Shown: in pieces, positions 11,814 through 21,114 of the stretch
Layout of the letters: the number at the start of each line of letters is the position of its first letter
How positions within the stretch are numbered: the stretch's first letter is position 1
Assembly (NCBI GenBank): GCA_001574975.1
Contig: KQ965806.1
Span: forward strand, 31,777-77,267
Source: Gonapodya prolifera JEL478
Taxonomy: Eukaryota; Monoblepharomycota; Monoblepharidomycetes; Monoblepharidales; Gonapodyaceae
DNA length: 45,491 bases
Direction of reading: 5' to 3'
The notes under the pieces: generated by a model
Told to the model about the DNA's origin: nothing
The model's input: the letters and a program-made list of their open reading frames with translations, nothing else
Database searches by the model: none
Position numbers and translations under genes: made by a program

Positions 11814-12758
11814 ATGCCGTCGCCAACACTGACGTCTCTCCCCGTCGAGCTGCTGCTCCCAATTGCCACACTCCTGCCCGTCCGCTCAGTCATCCACCTC
11901 TTGTCTACCAGCTCGCTTTTACGCAGAATCCTGACATATCCGCACCTCTGGACGACGCTGGACTACAGCGAGTTTGGCTCGACTCTTGGTGATGCGAAGC
12001 TTGAGACATCTCTAAGATGGATTGAGCGCTCCACACATCTCGAACATGCACACCGTTCGCCACCCCTCCACCGCGTCCGCGCCATCATCCTGGACGGGAC
12101 ATTCATCGCCGGCCGCACTCTTCTCTCTTGTTTGGACAGGTTTCCAGAACTTCGGTACCTGTCAGTGCGCGGGACCGCCAGAGATGCACTTGACTGGTTC
12201 TTTGCCGAAATCTGGAAGCAATCTCCCCACGCAACTTCCAAACTCGCCCATTTCGACATGTCAGATCCCACCAATCACAACCAATTCTCACCTCGCGCAT
12301 ACGCCTCGTTCCGTGCAATTGCCTTCTCCCAATTCCCTGCACTCGTCATATTCCTCCCACGTATCTGTTCGACGTGTGGCGCCGAGCTTGTTGCCCTTGA
12401 CACAGCCGCAATACTTTCAAGGGTCCGCGGAGATGTGGGCTCAGATCTGGCTGTGCGATGCGTCTCCTGCATTCACCGCTTCGCATGCGTGGACTGCCGA
12501 GCCTACTCGCCGCACACGCCCACTCCAACCTCCCCCACACCACACCCGCTCGTACTTCGGAAATGCATGCAATGTCCCTCTGCCCGGTTCGGCAATAGAT
12601 GCCGTCTGTGTGACGAGGGTTGGGTGAAATGTACAAACTCTGAGTGTGATGAACGCGCGTGTCCTGCGTGTGTTGAGATGGGGAAGTGCCAGTGTACGTG
12701 GTGTGAGAAGGGGCCGTTGTGTAGGCGACATAGACCGTTATGTTTGGAGATGCACTGA
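11814..12758 (+). CDS. F-box protein with C-terminal Cys-rich (zinc-binding-like) region
   Basis: A single 314-aa exon starting at the ATG 11814-11816. Residues 8-45 form an F-box (LPVELLLPIATLLPVRSVIH and LSTSSLLRRILTYPHLW), which in other proteins binds Skp1 in SCF ubiquitin ligases. A middle part of about 130 residues has a weak Leu-rich pattern (RFPELRYLSVRG). The last 120 residues hold more than 20 Cys in CxxC pairs (CSTCGAEL, CVSCIHRFACVDC, KCMQCPSARFGNRCRLC, CPACVEMGKCQCTWC), interrupted by a Pro/Thr/His linker, so this part probably folds around several zinc ions. The cysteines could recognise a substrate or act as a RING-like element, but their spacing is not a clean RING. It has no introns, unlike its neighbours, and no homology to the F-box cluster at 38-43 kb beyond the F-box. 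Confidence 0.8.
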   Translation: MPSPTLTSLPVELLLPIATLLPVRSVIHLLSTSSLLRRILTYPHLWTTLDYSEFGSTLGDAKLETSLRWIERSTHLEHAHRSPPLHRVRAIILDGTFIAGRTLLSCLDRFPELRYLSVRGTARDALDWFFAEIWKQSPHATSKLAHFDMSDPTNHNQFSPRAYASFRAIAFSQFPALVIFLPRICSTCGAELVALDTAAILSRVRGDVGSDLAVRCVSCIHRFACVDCRAYSPHTPTPTSPTPHPLVLRKCMQCPSARFGNRCRLCDEGWVKCTNSECDERACPACVEMGKCQCTWCEKGPLCRRHRPLCLEMH

Positions 12759-13966
12759 ACTTTGAACGCAGAGGTGCTGGGAGGCTGGGAGGTGTGAGGA
12801 CTTGGGAGCGATGATTATTTTAGCTGCTTGGCTGCTTATGCAATATGTTTATTGGTACCTGTTCAATGACTGAGCGGTGTCGGCATTAAAACAGTAAACC
12901 CACACATGTCACAGCACCAATGAAATCGAGGTGTTGCTCCCCTGATCGTCAAACTTCCCCAAATAAAAACCGCCCAGTACTACCGCCCCGATGCGTGAAC
13001 CTTTGGCGTGGGAGCTTATGAAGCTTGTCCTGGTCAGGTGGTTTCGAAGTCACCGACGGAGGGCGCGGTGAAACGCCTCGTCAGAATTAATTTTCTATTC
13101 AAATGTATTTTCGGTGACGCAGAATGAAAGCGCAAGTGGTCGCTAAATATGCTATGGATCAGATCGTGCTGGGTTTGCGGCCCAAAAGTGTTTATCAGAG
13201 GGTGTACTTGTATTTGGTGGAATGGAACATACCCATCGACAACGGTGGTATGTCATTTCGCAAGGTCATAACGTTCACAGATATCTCTCCGTCCCTAAAA
13301 TCCACGTCTCAGTAGAGGTCAAAGACTGCAACGTAATGCAATGCCGCAAATATCCAAGATGCAATTATTCATACTCTGACAACTGTTGCTTACGTTCTTT
13401 TACCCTTATTGGCGTGGTGGGTTGATATGCCAAGTGAGGGCCAAAATGCTCCCAAAGACCTAAACAAATCTTCAGTCTTCCATAACCTTTGATCACCAAA
13501 ACACATTCACTGGTGGGCTGATGACACTTGCCCAACGTTTTTGCTAAACACTTACATCAAGAGCGACATTGCAAAGACTTCCCAGTTCCCCTCTGCAGTT
13601 GACGTCACCATTTTACTCTGTGCGCCTCGCAGCGGACATTTATCCATACTGTTCTCACACCAATTGCACACCCTACCCACTGTTTTTATTCTTACAACTC
13701 GCTCAAATTAACACCATCTGCTACGCCACTTTTGAATCCCGCGCAATCTGGAGGCACAAGCGGAGCAGTTGGAGGAAGAGTTTTTGATTGGGTGAGTCCA
13801 ACCTCGTACTCACAATCATCGCTCACATACATGCTGGACTCTCCAATTCACATGCAATCTCTCAAAGGAGCGCAACTGGGCTTCCAAAATCCCAACCACC
13901 TTCAGCAGGAAAAGAGAGGAGTGCAAGTGACTCCACGCAAATGCTCTACCATATGCTCACAGGAAG
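12759..13966. other. Intergenic region
   Basis: No gene recognised. It contains the third copy of CAGTTGACGTCAC at 13596-13608. The downstream end merges into decayed transposon sequence. Confidence 0.4.
13596..13608 (+). repeat. Dispersed repeat CAGTTGACGTCAC, copy 3
   Basis: Exact 13-bp match to the first part of the segments at 1516 and 2215. The flanks do not match, so this copy may be coincidental or a short conserved core. Confidence 0.3.
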
Positions 13967-14313
13967 ACTGATATCATTGAACGCCTCCAGACACGATACC
14001 TCAAAAAAACTCGAAAGACCATCTACAATTGGATCAAGTACACGGCACCCACCAACCACAGTAAGGGTGGCTGCCCGCAGAAACTGTACCTCGGGATGGA
14101 ACCAAATTCTACGATTATCATGCAGAAAACCTGGGCCTTTGCCAAGAGGATATTGCAAAGTGGATAAATGACACATTCACGATTGAAATTACCCAACAAA
14201 CTATTTCAAATATCATCACGCAAGAGGAGAGATGGAGGAAGGCAGCAAGGGTGGAAGCCATTGACATAGGCAATGAAGAAGGCAAAGAGGAGTCAGCAAG
14301 TGAGCATGTGTAA
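13967..14313 (+). pseudogene. Remnant of Tc1/mariner-like transposase DNA-binding region
   Basis: Two helix-turn-helix-like segments lie in different frames. The first (13967 to about 14090) reads TDIIERLQTRYLKKTRKT then IYNWIKY, followed by a basic Gly/Pro linker (KGGCPQKL) like the GRPR linker between the two HTHs of Tc1/mariner transposases. The second (about 14095-14313) reads LCQEDIAKWINDTFTIEI then TQQTISNIITQEERW, a good match in spacing to the 'leeIaeWi...f.i.iS.stisriL' helix pair. A one-base shift separates them, and a TAA follows at 14311-14313. No catalytic DD(E/D) core is visible downstream, so this is a truncated, inactive copy. A CENP-B/pogo-type HTH is the alternative. Confidence 0.42.
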
Positions 14314-14935
14314 TACGCAGTGTATTTAAAGAGTGCAAAAAAGCACATGATATATATCAAGATATCTGAGGAACATAGCCTCGACCTTGGATTTGAGACA
14401 ATCGAAGGTCCTTCTCCGGGGCAGCAGCAGCGCTAGTGGTATCCATTGCCTGGGGGTTTTTGTCACGCAACATTGCAGCCGCGGGGGTCTCCATTCTGCT
14501 CACAATGTGCGATTGCGGGTTGGTTCCCAGCATGGTTGATGAAATGAGCAAAGACAATTCGTTGATTATCTTGTCGCCAATTGACAAATTGTCTGTTCTT
14601 CTGGACGAGAACACGGATGAATACAGTAGTCCTTGGTTATAACCATTTGTAATATCATATCGTTATTGTAAACTTTCCAATCAATCAAATGAAGAACCAA
14701 CCTCCCGCCCCAATTGGAACATAGCACAAATATATGAATGACTTTTTGTAATTGGCTTTTCATAACGTGGACCGGTCGTGTAATGACGTGTCAAGCCAAA
14801 GTTGAGTTCACGCGCTCAGTGCGTCCAGGCGTCATAACCATCGCAAAGAAAATATAAGTAAGACGGACCTCTTCAACTTACTCTCGGCACCAGGACGAAA
14901 AAGGCGATCCACTAAACGATCACGCAACATTCAAA
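14314..14935. other. AT-rich stretch, no supported gene
   Basis: A minus frame 14614-14357 (85 codons, Ala- and Met-containing, ending RGYVPQIS) is open but carries no motif I know. The remainder shows nothing. Confidence 0.35.
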
Positions 14936-16310
14936 TGGTGATGACGGCCAAACAACAATCTCCACCAAAGGATTTATCAAATTCGCCCCTGTATGAACAG
15001 AAACACCCCCAGTCGGGCCTGATGCTACCCGGGCACGACGTCATGAGCGGACTAGACTGTGGCCACTGCGGCCTTTGGTCAGGTCAGGAGGCACACGGGC
15101 AGATCGGGCAGACAGACAGACGGGCATGAAAAATATACATATACAGATGTGATCCGCCACCCTCGCCCTCAAGTGACCCTTCGCAAACAGAAACAATGAG
15201 ACACAGAACTCTTCCCCTACAATCACTCAGCTTCCGCACATTCAACCAAGCTCTACTGGCCCAAACATGGAATACTACCCCGCCTTCACAAAAGGTAAGA
15301 TCGAAAATCATCACATGAGGCTATGGTGACACATTCTTCCCGGCGAGGCAAACGAAATTTGGCAAAACGAAGGTATCGATACCGACTTTATCCAAACCGG
15401 AGACGGGATTCTGGTGTCCAGCGAGTCTATATCCAACATTTGCTGGAATGGCACCGAAAACACTGGGCTGTGTAACGAAATGGGCTTGCTACACTTTGAC
15501 GTGAGTTTATTAATGGTCAATGGGAAGACACGCCATCATACTGACACGCACCACACGCAGATTATGGACGCCATTATGTCGGCTATCCGAAGCCCAATCG
15601 GAGGGGTGATACAATCAACATCCTTGGACGAATTAATGTCAACGTATCCAACAGTGAGCTCATGTATACTTCACACCGACTTAAACGAGCTTTTAACATA
15701 TTAACAGTTGCCACGCAGTCTCCCAGACTACCTGTTCATGGCACTTTTCAAGTGAAACTTGGCACCTGGTTATTCTGAACTTTCCACGGAAGGAGGTCGA
15801 AGTCTACGATCCGTACGTCCACTACCATTACTGCACTGACGAGTGGCCAAAATGGCGCAAGGAAGTTAAATGGGTAAGTTGTATCACGGTAAAACCAGAA
15901 ACGGCCACCATCTAACTAACAACAGCCACATTACAGCAATGGAACCTCAGCAAGCGTTATGTCACTGGTGCTAAACATTCCAAGAAAGGTTTTTCCAAAG
16001 GAGTGTTCCCACCACCTTCCGAACTGTGGCATCCTTGCTGCACTCGGAGCAGCAACGTGACTTGCCACGAGCCCGGTAATCGACCCGAACACCACCGCGT
16101 GGGGGTTCTCACGGGCTCACGGCGAATCCAGTGGCAGCTCGAAAGGCTATGCTCTTCGCGAACCTTTCTGGAAGCTGCAAGCCGCCCCTCGAGGACATGG
16201 CGAGTGCAGTGTTTGAGTTCTGTGACACCGACAGTGAAAAAGAGTCGTCTTTGTCACAAACCGAGGCCGGTGGCGACAAATCAATGGAGGAGACAGAGGA
16301 CGGTGAGTAG
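14936..16310 (+). pseudogene. Degenerate C48/Ulp1-like cysteine peptidase gene
   Basis: Pieces in different frames resemble the SUMO-protease (Ulp1/SENP) fold. ETWHLVILNFPRKEVEVYD (about 15754-15810) matches the His-bearing strand 'HW.LvvId...k.v.vyDS', with His at 15763-15765 and Asp at 15808-15810. Further on, LPNCGILAALGAA has Cys at 16025-16027, in the position of the 'DCGi...' nucleophile motif. An acidic tail (CDTDSEKESSLSQTEAGG) ends near 16302 at a GT donor. Introns of about 60 bp look likely (for example 15655-15707 and one starting near 15873), but frame changes near 15749 and between 15970 and 16050 remain unexplained by splicing. In fungi such peptidases are often carried by DNA transposons, and the neighbouring transposase remnant fits. 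The start is uncertain. Confidence 0.38.
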
Positions 16311-16835
16311 GACGAGCTTGCAAAAGAGACGGACTCAACGTCAATGCATGCGTTGTCGGAAATTCTGGAGTAGCGGAGGTGTAATTTATGCTGAATTTCG
16401 ATGTATTGCTCTGTACATACACACTTACAACGATCGTGCCATGGCCCAGGCCAACTGACCACTCAACATCCACGAGAACAGCGGGCAAGGGTAAAACTTT
16501 GTCGAACTAACCCGCTCGGACCCATTCCCAACAATAGCGCTCATCGAAATGTGAGTTTGTCGGTTTGATAAAAATTTAAAGTGGGCGACGTGGACGTCGG
16601 CAATATACCAACGTATTCCATTCGCTGCACAGTGCGAGCGGAGACGTGTGCGTTACGTTACGATGGCGAGCCCAGGCCCTCGATCCGTTGTTGCAACATG
16701 GGGCTGCGGCCGGGGTTGGCCTGGTGTGGGTCAACCGGAATCATCCGCAGGGAGAACATGTGCATGCAGGCAGTCGGCACATAAAAGCAGCGAAATAAGA
16801 CACGACACGCCGCCAATATCAACGCACAAAGAGTC
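16311..16835. other. Intergenic region upstream of the second MFS gene
   Basis: About 500 bp before the start codon at 16836. No domain-bearing frame; presumably the promoter and 5'UTR of the transporter. Confidence 0.4.
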
Positions 16836-19800
16836 ATGGCAGAGAACGACACGGTGGCGCAGAGCGACACAGACGCAAGGGCAGCAGACGTGTCGGTGGA
16901 GACCGTTTTCGGGACTGGCACTGCAGCACCCGACGACGAAAAGGCAAAGAAGGCAGAGGCGGAGGCGGCCCCGCTGGCCAGGAAAGAGACGGAGAAGTCC
17001 AACGTGCGCACGGCGGAGAACGGGCTGAGTTACACGCCGCTGCAGTTTGGGCTGCTGTTCATCGGACTCGCGCTGGTCGTCTAATTGCCGCGGTGGGTGG
17101 ACACGGTGTTCTTCGCATAGGACGCAGCTTCATTCTGGTTCTTTCATTCCGCGCCATGCAGCTTGACCAGACAAGTAAGAACCGCTCTCGCCTTTCCCCG
17201 GACAGTCTGCGACCGATCCCTGGCGCACTCCACACACACAGTCGTCGCAGTCGCAATCCCTACAATCGTCACTGACTTCAAGACATTCTCTGGTCTGAGC
17301 TGGATCGTGCGTACCCTCCTCCCTTCCCCTTCTCTTCCCCTTCCATCGTTCTCAAACCATCCTTTGACACCCCCCCCCCCCCCCCCCCCCGCACACACAC
17401 CCCTCCCCCACGTAGGGAACAGCCTACTTCCTCGCCTCAATGCCCCTCATCCCCACATACGGCAAACTCGCAGACATATTCGGTCGCAAACCCGTCTTCA
17501 TTGTCGGTATCACCCTGTTCGAGGCTGGGTCGCTCATATGTGAACTGGCGCCCAGTATGCCGGTGCTTATTGTGGGGAGGGTGAGTAAGGGGTGGGGGGG
17601 ATTGCGAGGTCTGGAGTGCGAAGCACCGAAGACCGAGCTCTCCAAGCGGAGCGAGGACTCTGAGGCCTAAGCACGACAGCGCTGACCGAGGCCGTCCGCC
17701 GGAGGCGAGGGATCCAGCGCGGAGCGCATACCTCCCGCGGAGCGTACACTCTAGTCGGAGGCGTATCCATGCGTGAAGCGCGAATGACACAGCGCGGAGC
17801 GGAATATACTCTCCCGGAGCGAACTCGAGGCCTTGGCGCGAAGTGCTGACCGAGGCGGTCCGCCAGAGGCGAGTGATCTGCGCGAAGTGGAGTGTTCCTC
17901 TCGGAGCGATGACCGAGGCCTAAGAGCTATTAGGCGCTGACCGAGGAGTCCGCTGGAGACGATTGATCGAGCGCGGAGCGCATATTCCTGCCGGAATTAC
18001 CCTGAGGAATAGTCTACACACGAAGCTCGTACGGACGTCACCAGTGTGAATCACGTCGAACTTCGCCTCACTGCCCACTTCCCACTGTCTAGGCGGTCGC
18101 CGGTGTTGGAGGTGGTGGAATGCTTCCCATGGTTCGTCTGTCATTCCTTCCGTCTTCGCACCATTCACTAACCTCATCTGCAATCGTCCTCCGACTCCAG
18201 GTCATCATCATTATATCCGGTAAGCCCCTCTCCTCTGTCCCTACTGCCACTCCAGGCCCTTCTCTCCTGTCCCCAACATACTCATACAATCTTTTTCTTG
18301 ATCGATCATGACGTACCCCGACCAGACGTCGTCCCACTCCGCGACCGTCCCAAGTTCCAAGGCATCATCGGAGCGTGCTTCGGTCTCGCGAGTGTCGCTG
18401 GTACGTTTCTCTATTCTTGTTCTACTCATGCTCTTGTTGCCAACCTGACCTTTATTCTGCGTTCGCGCTCGTCACACTTCTCAGGCCCACTCAGTAAGTC
18501 CACCCTCCCCACACCTCGTCTGTTCCCCACACTAATCAGCACACTTTCCAGTGGGCGGAGCCTTCACGGACAAGCTCTCCTGGCGCTGGTACGTCCCGGC
18601 CCCTTCTTTGCATGCAGCTCACTCCACGCATTCACTCACCCTCGCCCCCCGGATACCTCCCCCATGCCCCATACGCGCAGGTGCTTTCTCATAAACCTCC
18701 CCGTCGGAGCGCTCACGGTGTTTGTCGTGTTTGTGTACCTCAGGCTTCCAAACGTGAGTCTCTCCCTTTCCTTCTCCCTTCCCTTCTCCCTTCCCTTCTC
18801 CCTTCCCTTCTCCCTTCCCTTCTCCCTTCCCTTCTCCCTTCTGTTCCCCATTACATACCACTCACCACACCCCTTTACGCTGCCCCCCTGCCCGCCTCCC
18901 GCCTCCCGCCTCCCACACTCCGCCTCCCCTCCTTCCCCACAACCCTCAACCCACACGCCCTCAAACACACACACAGCCCCAGGGCGACATCCGCGCCAAA
19001 CTCGCCAAAATCGACCTCCTCGGCACGTTCTGGCTCTCCGCCGCGACAGTGCTGATCGTGTACGCCTTGACGGCGGGGGGTGGCGAGTGAGTACACCCGT
19101 GCACCTGTGCTGGGCCGGTCGGCGGGACTGCGGCCAATCCTGGTGACCTTGCACCGACGAAAATTGATCGCATCGTGATCTGACATCAACCGTGACCTCC
19201 ACTCCCTCCACCTCGTTCCGCCCCCCCACCTACCGACCCCAAAGCTTCGCATGGAACTCGGCCCCGATCATATCCATGATCGTCCTTGCAGTCGTCTGCA
19301 CCGTCGTGTTTGCTGTCGTCGAAGCTAAAGTGAGCTCCACCGCCCTTCCCTTCCCTTGTTGAACGCCCCCCCATTTCACGCGTTCAACGTTTTGATGACG
19401 CCAGTTCGTCAAACACCCGCTGATCCCGCGCGAGCTGGGACAGAACCGATACGTGCTCGCGGTGTGGACTGGCGCCTTTGTGAGTGGTGGCGGTGGTACG
19501 GGGGGTTTGGTGGTGTTGACGAGTGGATCTGACGGTGTTGTGATGTGAAATGGTGTAGTTCCTTGGAATGACGTTCTTCTCCATGTAAGTTGTGAGGACC
19601 AGTAATATTGCTTGTCTGGGGGCGGATCAACTCACGTCGCCCGACCGACCCACCACCATCACATGTACAGAACCTACTACCTCCCAATATACTTCCAAGT
19701 CGTCAACGGCAACACCGGTACGTCTGCTTCCTTCTCTCCCCTTTCCTCTTTTCCCTTTCCCCTCGCCTCATCACCCGGCAACCTTCCCACAACAGCAACC

Positions 19801-20801
19801 GAAGCCGGCATCCTCACCATCCCACTCATCCTTGGCCTCGTCTTCCTCGCCATCACGTCCGGGATCGCTATCTCCAAAACGGGCTACACGACGGCCGTCA
19901 TCCACGTCGGAGCCGCGATCATCATGGTTGGCGCGGGGTTGATCTCGACGATGAATGCGGCGAGTGGGCCGGGTATGCAGATTGGGTATTTGGTGGTGGC
20001 GGGGGTGGGGATGGGATTGAATGTGAGTTGCTGTGTGCCCGGGGGTTGGTGTGGATGGCGCGGATCGATGACTTACTGTGGCCGTTGCCATAATGTAGAT
20101 TCAAAGTATCAACCTCAAGTGAGGTCCAACTGGCTACACACGTGCACGAACTTTGCGCCTTACCATCTTTATATCCGTAGCGGCCAAGGCGTGGTTGAGC
20201 CACCGCAGCTCGCGGCCATGATCTGTGAGTTGTTGTCGGCGTCGCTCGCACCATCTACATTTCCGGTCACCAGAGGCTGATCGTTTGCCCTGCTCGTGAA
20301 TTTCAAGCGAGTTTTTCGTTCTTCCAAATCTTGGGCGCTGTGTTCGGGATCGCCAGTGAGTTCTCTGAGGCCACTGTGTGGTTTGTACCGGTTGGCACTT
20401 GAGTGAACGCAACTTTCACTTCACAACTTCCCCACCGCAGTCAACGGCACAATCTTCTCAAACGTGCTTTCCTCCAGACTTTTTTCAGTCGTGCCCTCCG
20501 CCTCACTGATTGAGTTCGTGAAAAACAACCCGTCTAAAATCCACGCCACCGTCGACAGCGGGACACTCCCGGCCATGCTCCTCGAGCCCATCACAACGGC
20601 GTACACGGACTCTCTGTCGTTGGTCTTTAAGACGGCGATTGCGACGGGTGGTGCGCTGTTTTTGGCGAGGTGAGGAATGCTCAAGGTGTGGTTGTACGTG
20701 GCGGTCAGTTGCTGATGCCAGGGCGCTTTGTCAGCTTTTTGCTCAAGCGGAATAGGCTGCAGAAGAAGGCAGAGGGAGGGGTGGATATGGCACCTGTGTA
20801 A
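16836..20801 (+). CDS. DHA2-type MFS transporter, 21 exons, paralogue of the 5630-8616 gene
   Basis: Same family and role as the minus-strand paralogue. Exons: 16836-17092, 17162-17174, 17242-17306, 17416-17580, 18093-18131, 18201-18219, 18326-18400, 18485-18493, 18552-18588, 18681-18753, 18977-19086, 19245-19329, 19405-19479, 19559-19584, 19671-19717, 19796-20022, 20099-20118, 20181-20224, 20308-20355, 20441-20669 and 20735-20801. Lengths of eleven exons (13, 65, 37, 73, 110, 85, 75, 20, 44, 48, 229) equal those of the paralogue. Motifs: LDQTIVAVAIPTIVTDF, GKLADIFGRKP, PLRDRPKFQGIIGACFGLAS and GPLMGGAFTDKLSWRW. Exon 8 is only 9 nt. Exon 1 is one base short of the expected phase near 17078-17082, where TAA appears in TM1; this is either a real frameshift, a sequencing slip or a different exon-1 donor. 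With one base restored in count the protein would be about 576 aa. Introns 4 (512 bp) and 10 (223 bp) are enlarged by repeats. Confidence 0.9.
17371..17390. repeat. Poly-C run in intron 3
   Basis: About 20 consecutive C inside intron 3 of the transporter, between exon 3 and exon 4. Such a run is prone to sequencing and replication slippage. Confidence 0.8.
17590..18000. repeat. GC-rich imperfect repeat array in intron 4
   Basis: Three degenerate copies of a unit of about 50 bp, GCTGACCGAGGC-GTCCGC-GAGGCGAG-GATC followed by GCGCGGAGCGCATA, start at about 17681, 17844 and 17936. The heptamer CGGAGCG recurs at least seven times in the array. The intron (17581-18092) is 512 bp against 60-75 bp for typical introns here. 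The paralogous intron at 7797-7868 is 72 bp and lacks it. Confidence 0.7.
18760..18845. repeat. 12-bp tandem repeat (TTCTCCCTTCCC) in intron 10
   Basis: About six to seven copies of a pyrimidine-only 12-mer inside intron 10 of the transporter. It enlarges that intron to 223 bp. A pyrimidine/purine strand bias of this kind can form triplex DNA and is length-unstable. Confidence 0.85.
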
Positions 20802-21114
20802 CGTAAATGCACTTGTTGGGGTTTCGCGTAGTAGTAATATTTTTAGTACTCCTTTGTTGTAAGACTCAATGTCTGTAATTGATACGGCATACGCATTTCA
20901 AACCTTGTTCGCACTCCACTCAACGAGTTCGAAGCGATTTTTACCGTGTAATTATGCGAGATTGAACAATACAGTGAATATCCAAGTATACGTAAAACGT
21001 GGCAAGGCCTAAGTGCCAAAGTGCGTAAAGAAAGCGACTATATACGTAAATTTACCAGGAGAGAACAACAAGGCTTTCTTCTCCCCCGAAATGTCCACGC
21101 ACGAGGTCGTAGAC
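20802..21114. other. Convergent intergenic region
   Basis: 313 bp between the stops of the plus-strand transporter and the minus-strand Sok1-like gene. AT-rich; presumably the two 3'UTRs and poly(A) sites. Nothing else seen. Confidence 0.5.

Noticed and set aside
18612-19055. Ser/Pro/Leu-rich frame with repeated LPSLLPSL units
   Set aside because: Translation of the pyrimidine 12-bp repeat inside MFS intron 10, not a protein.
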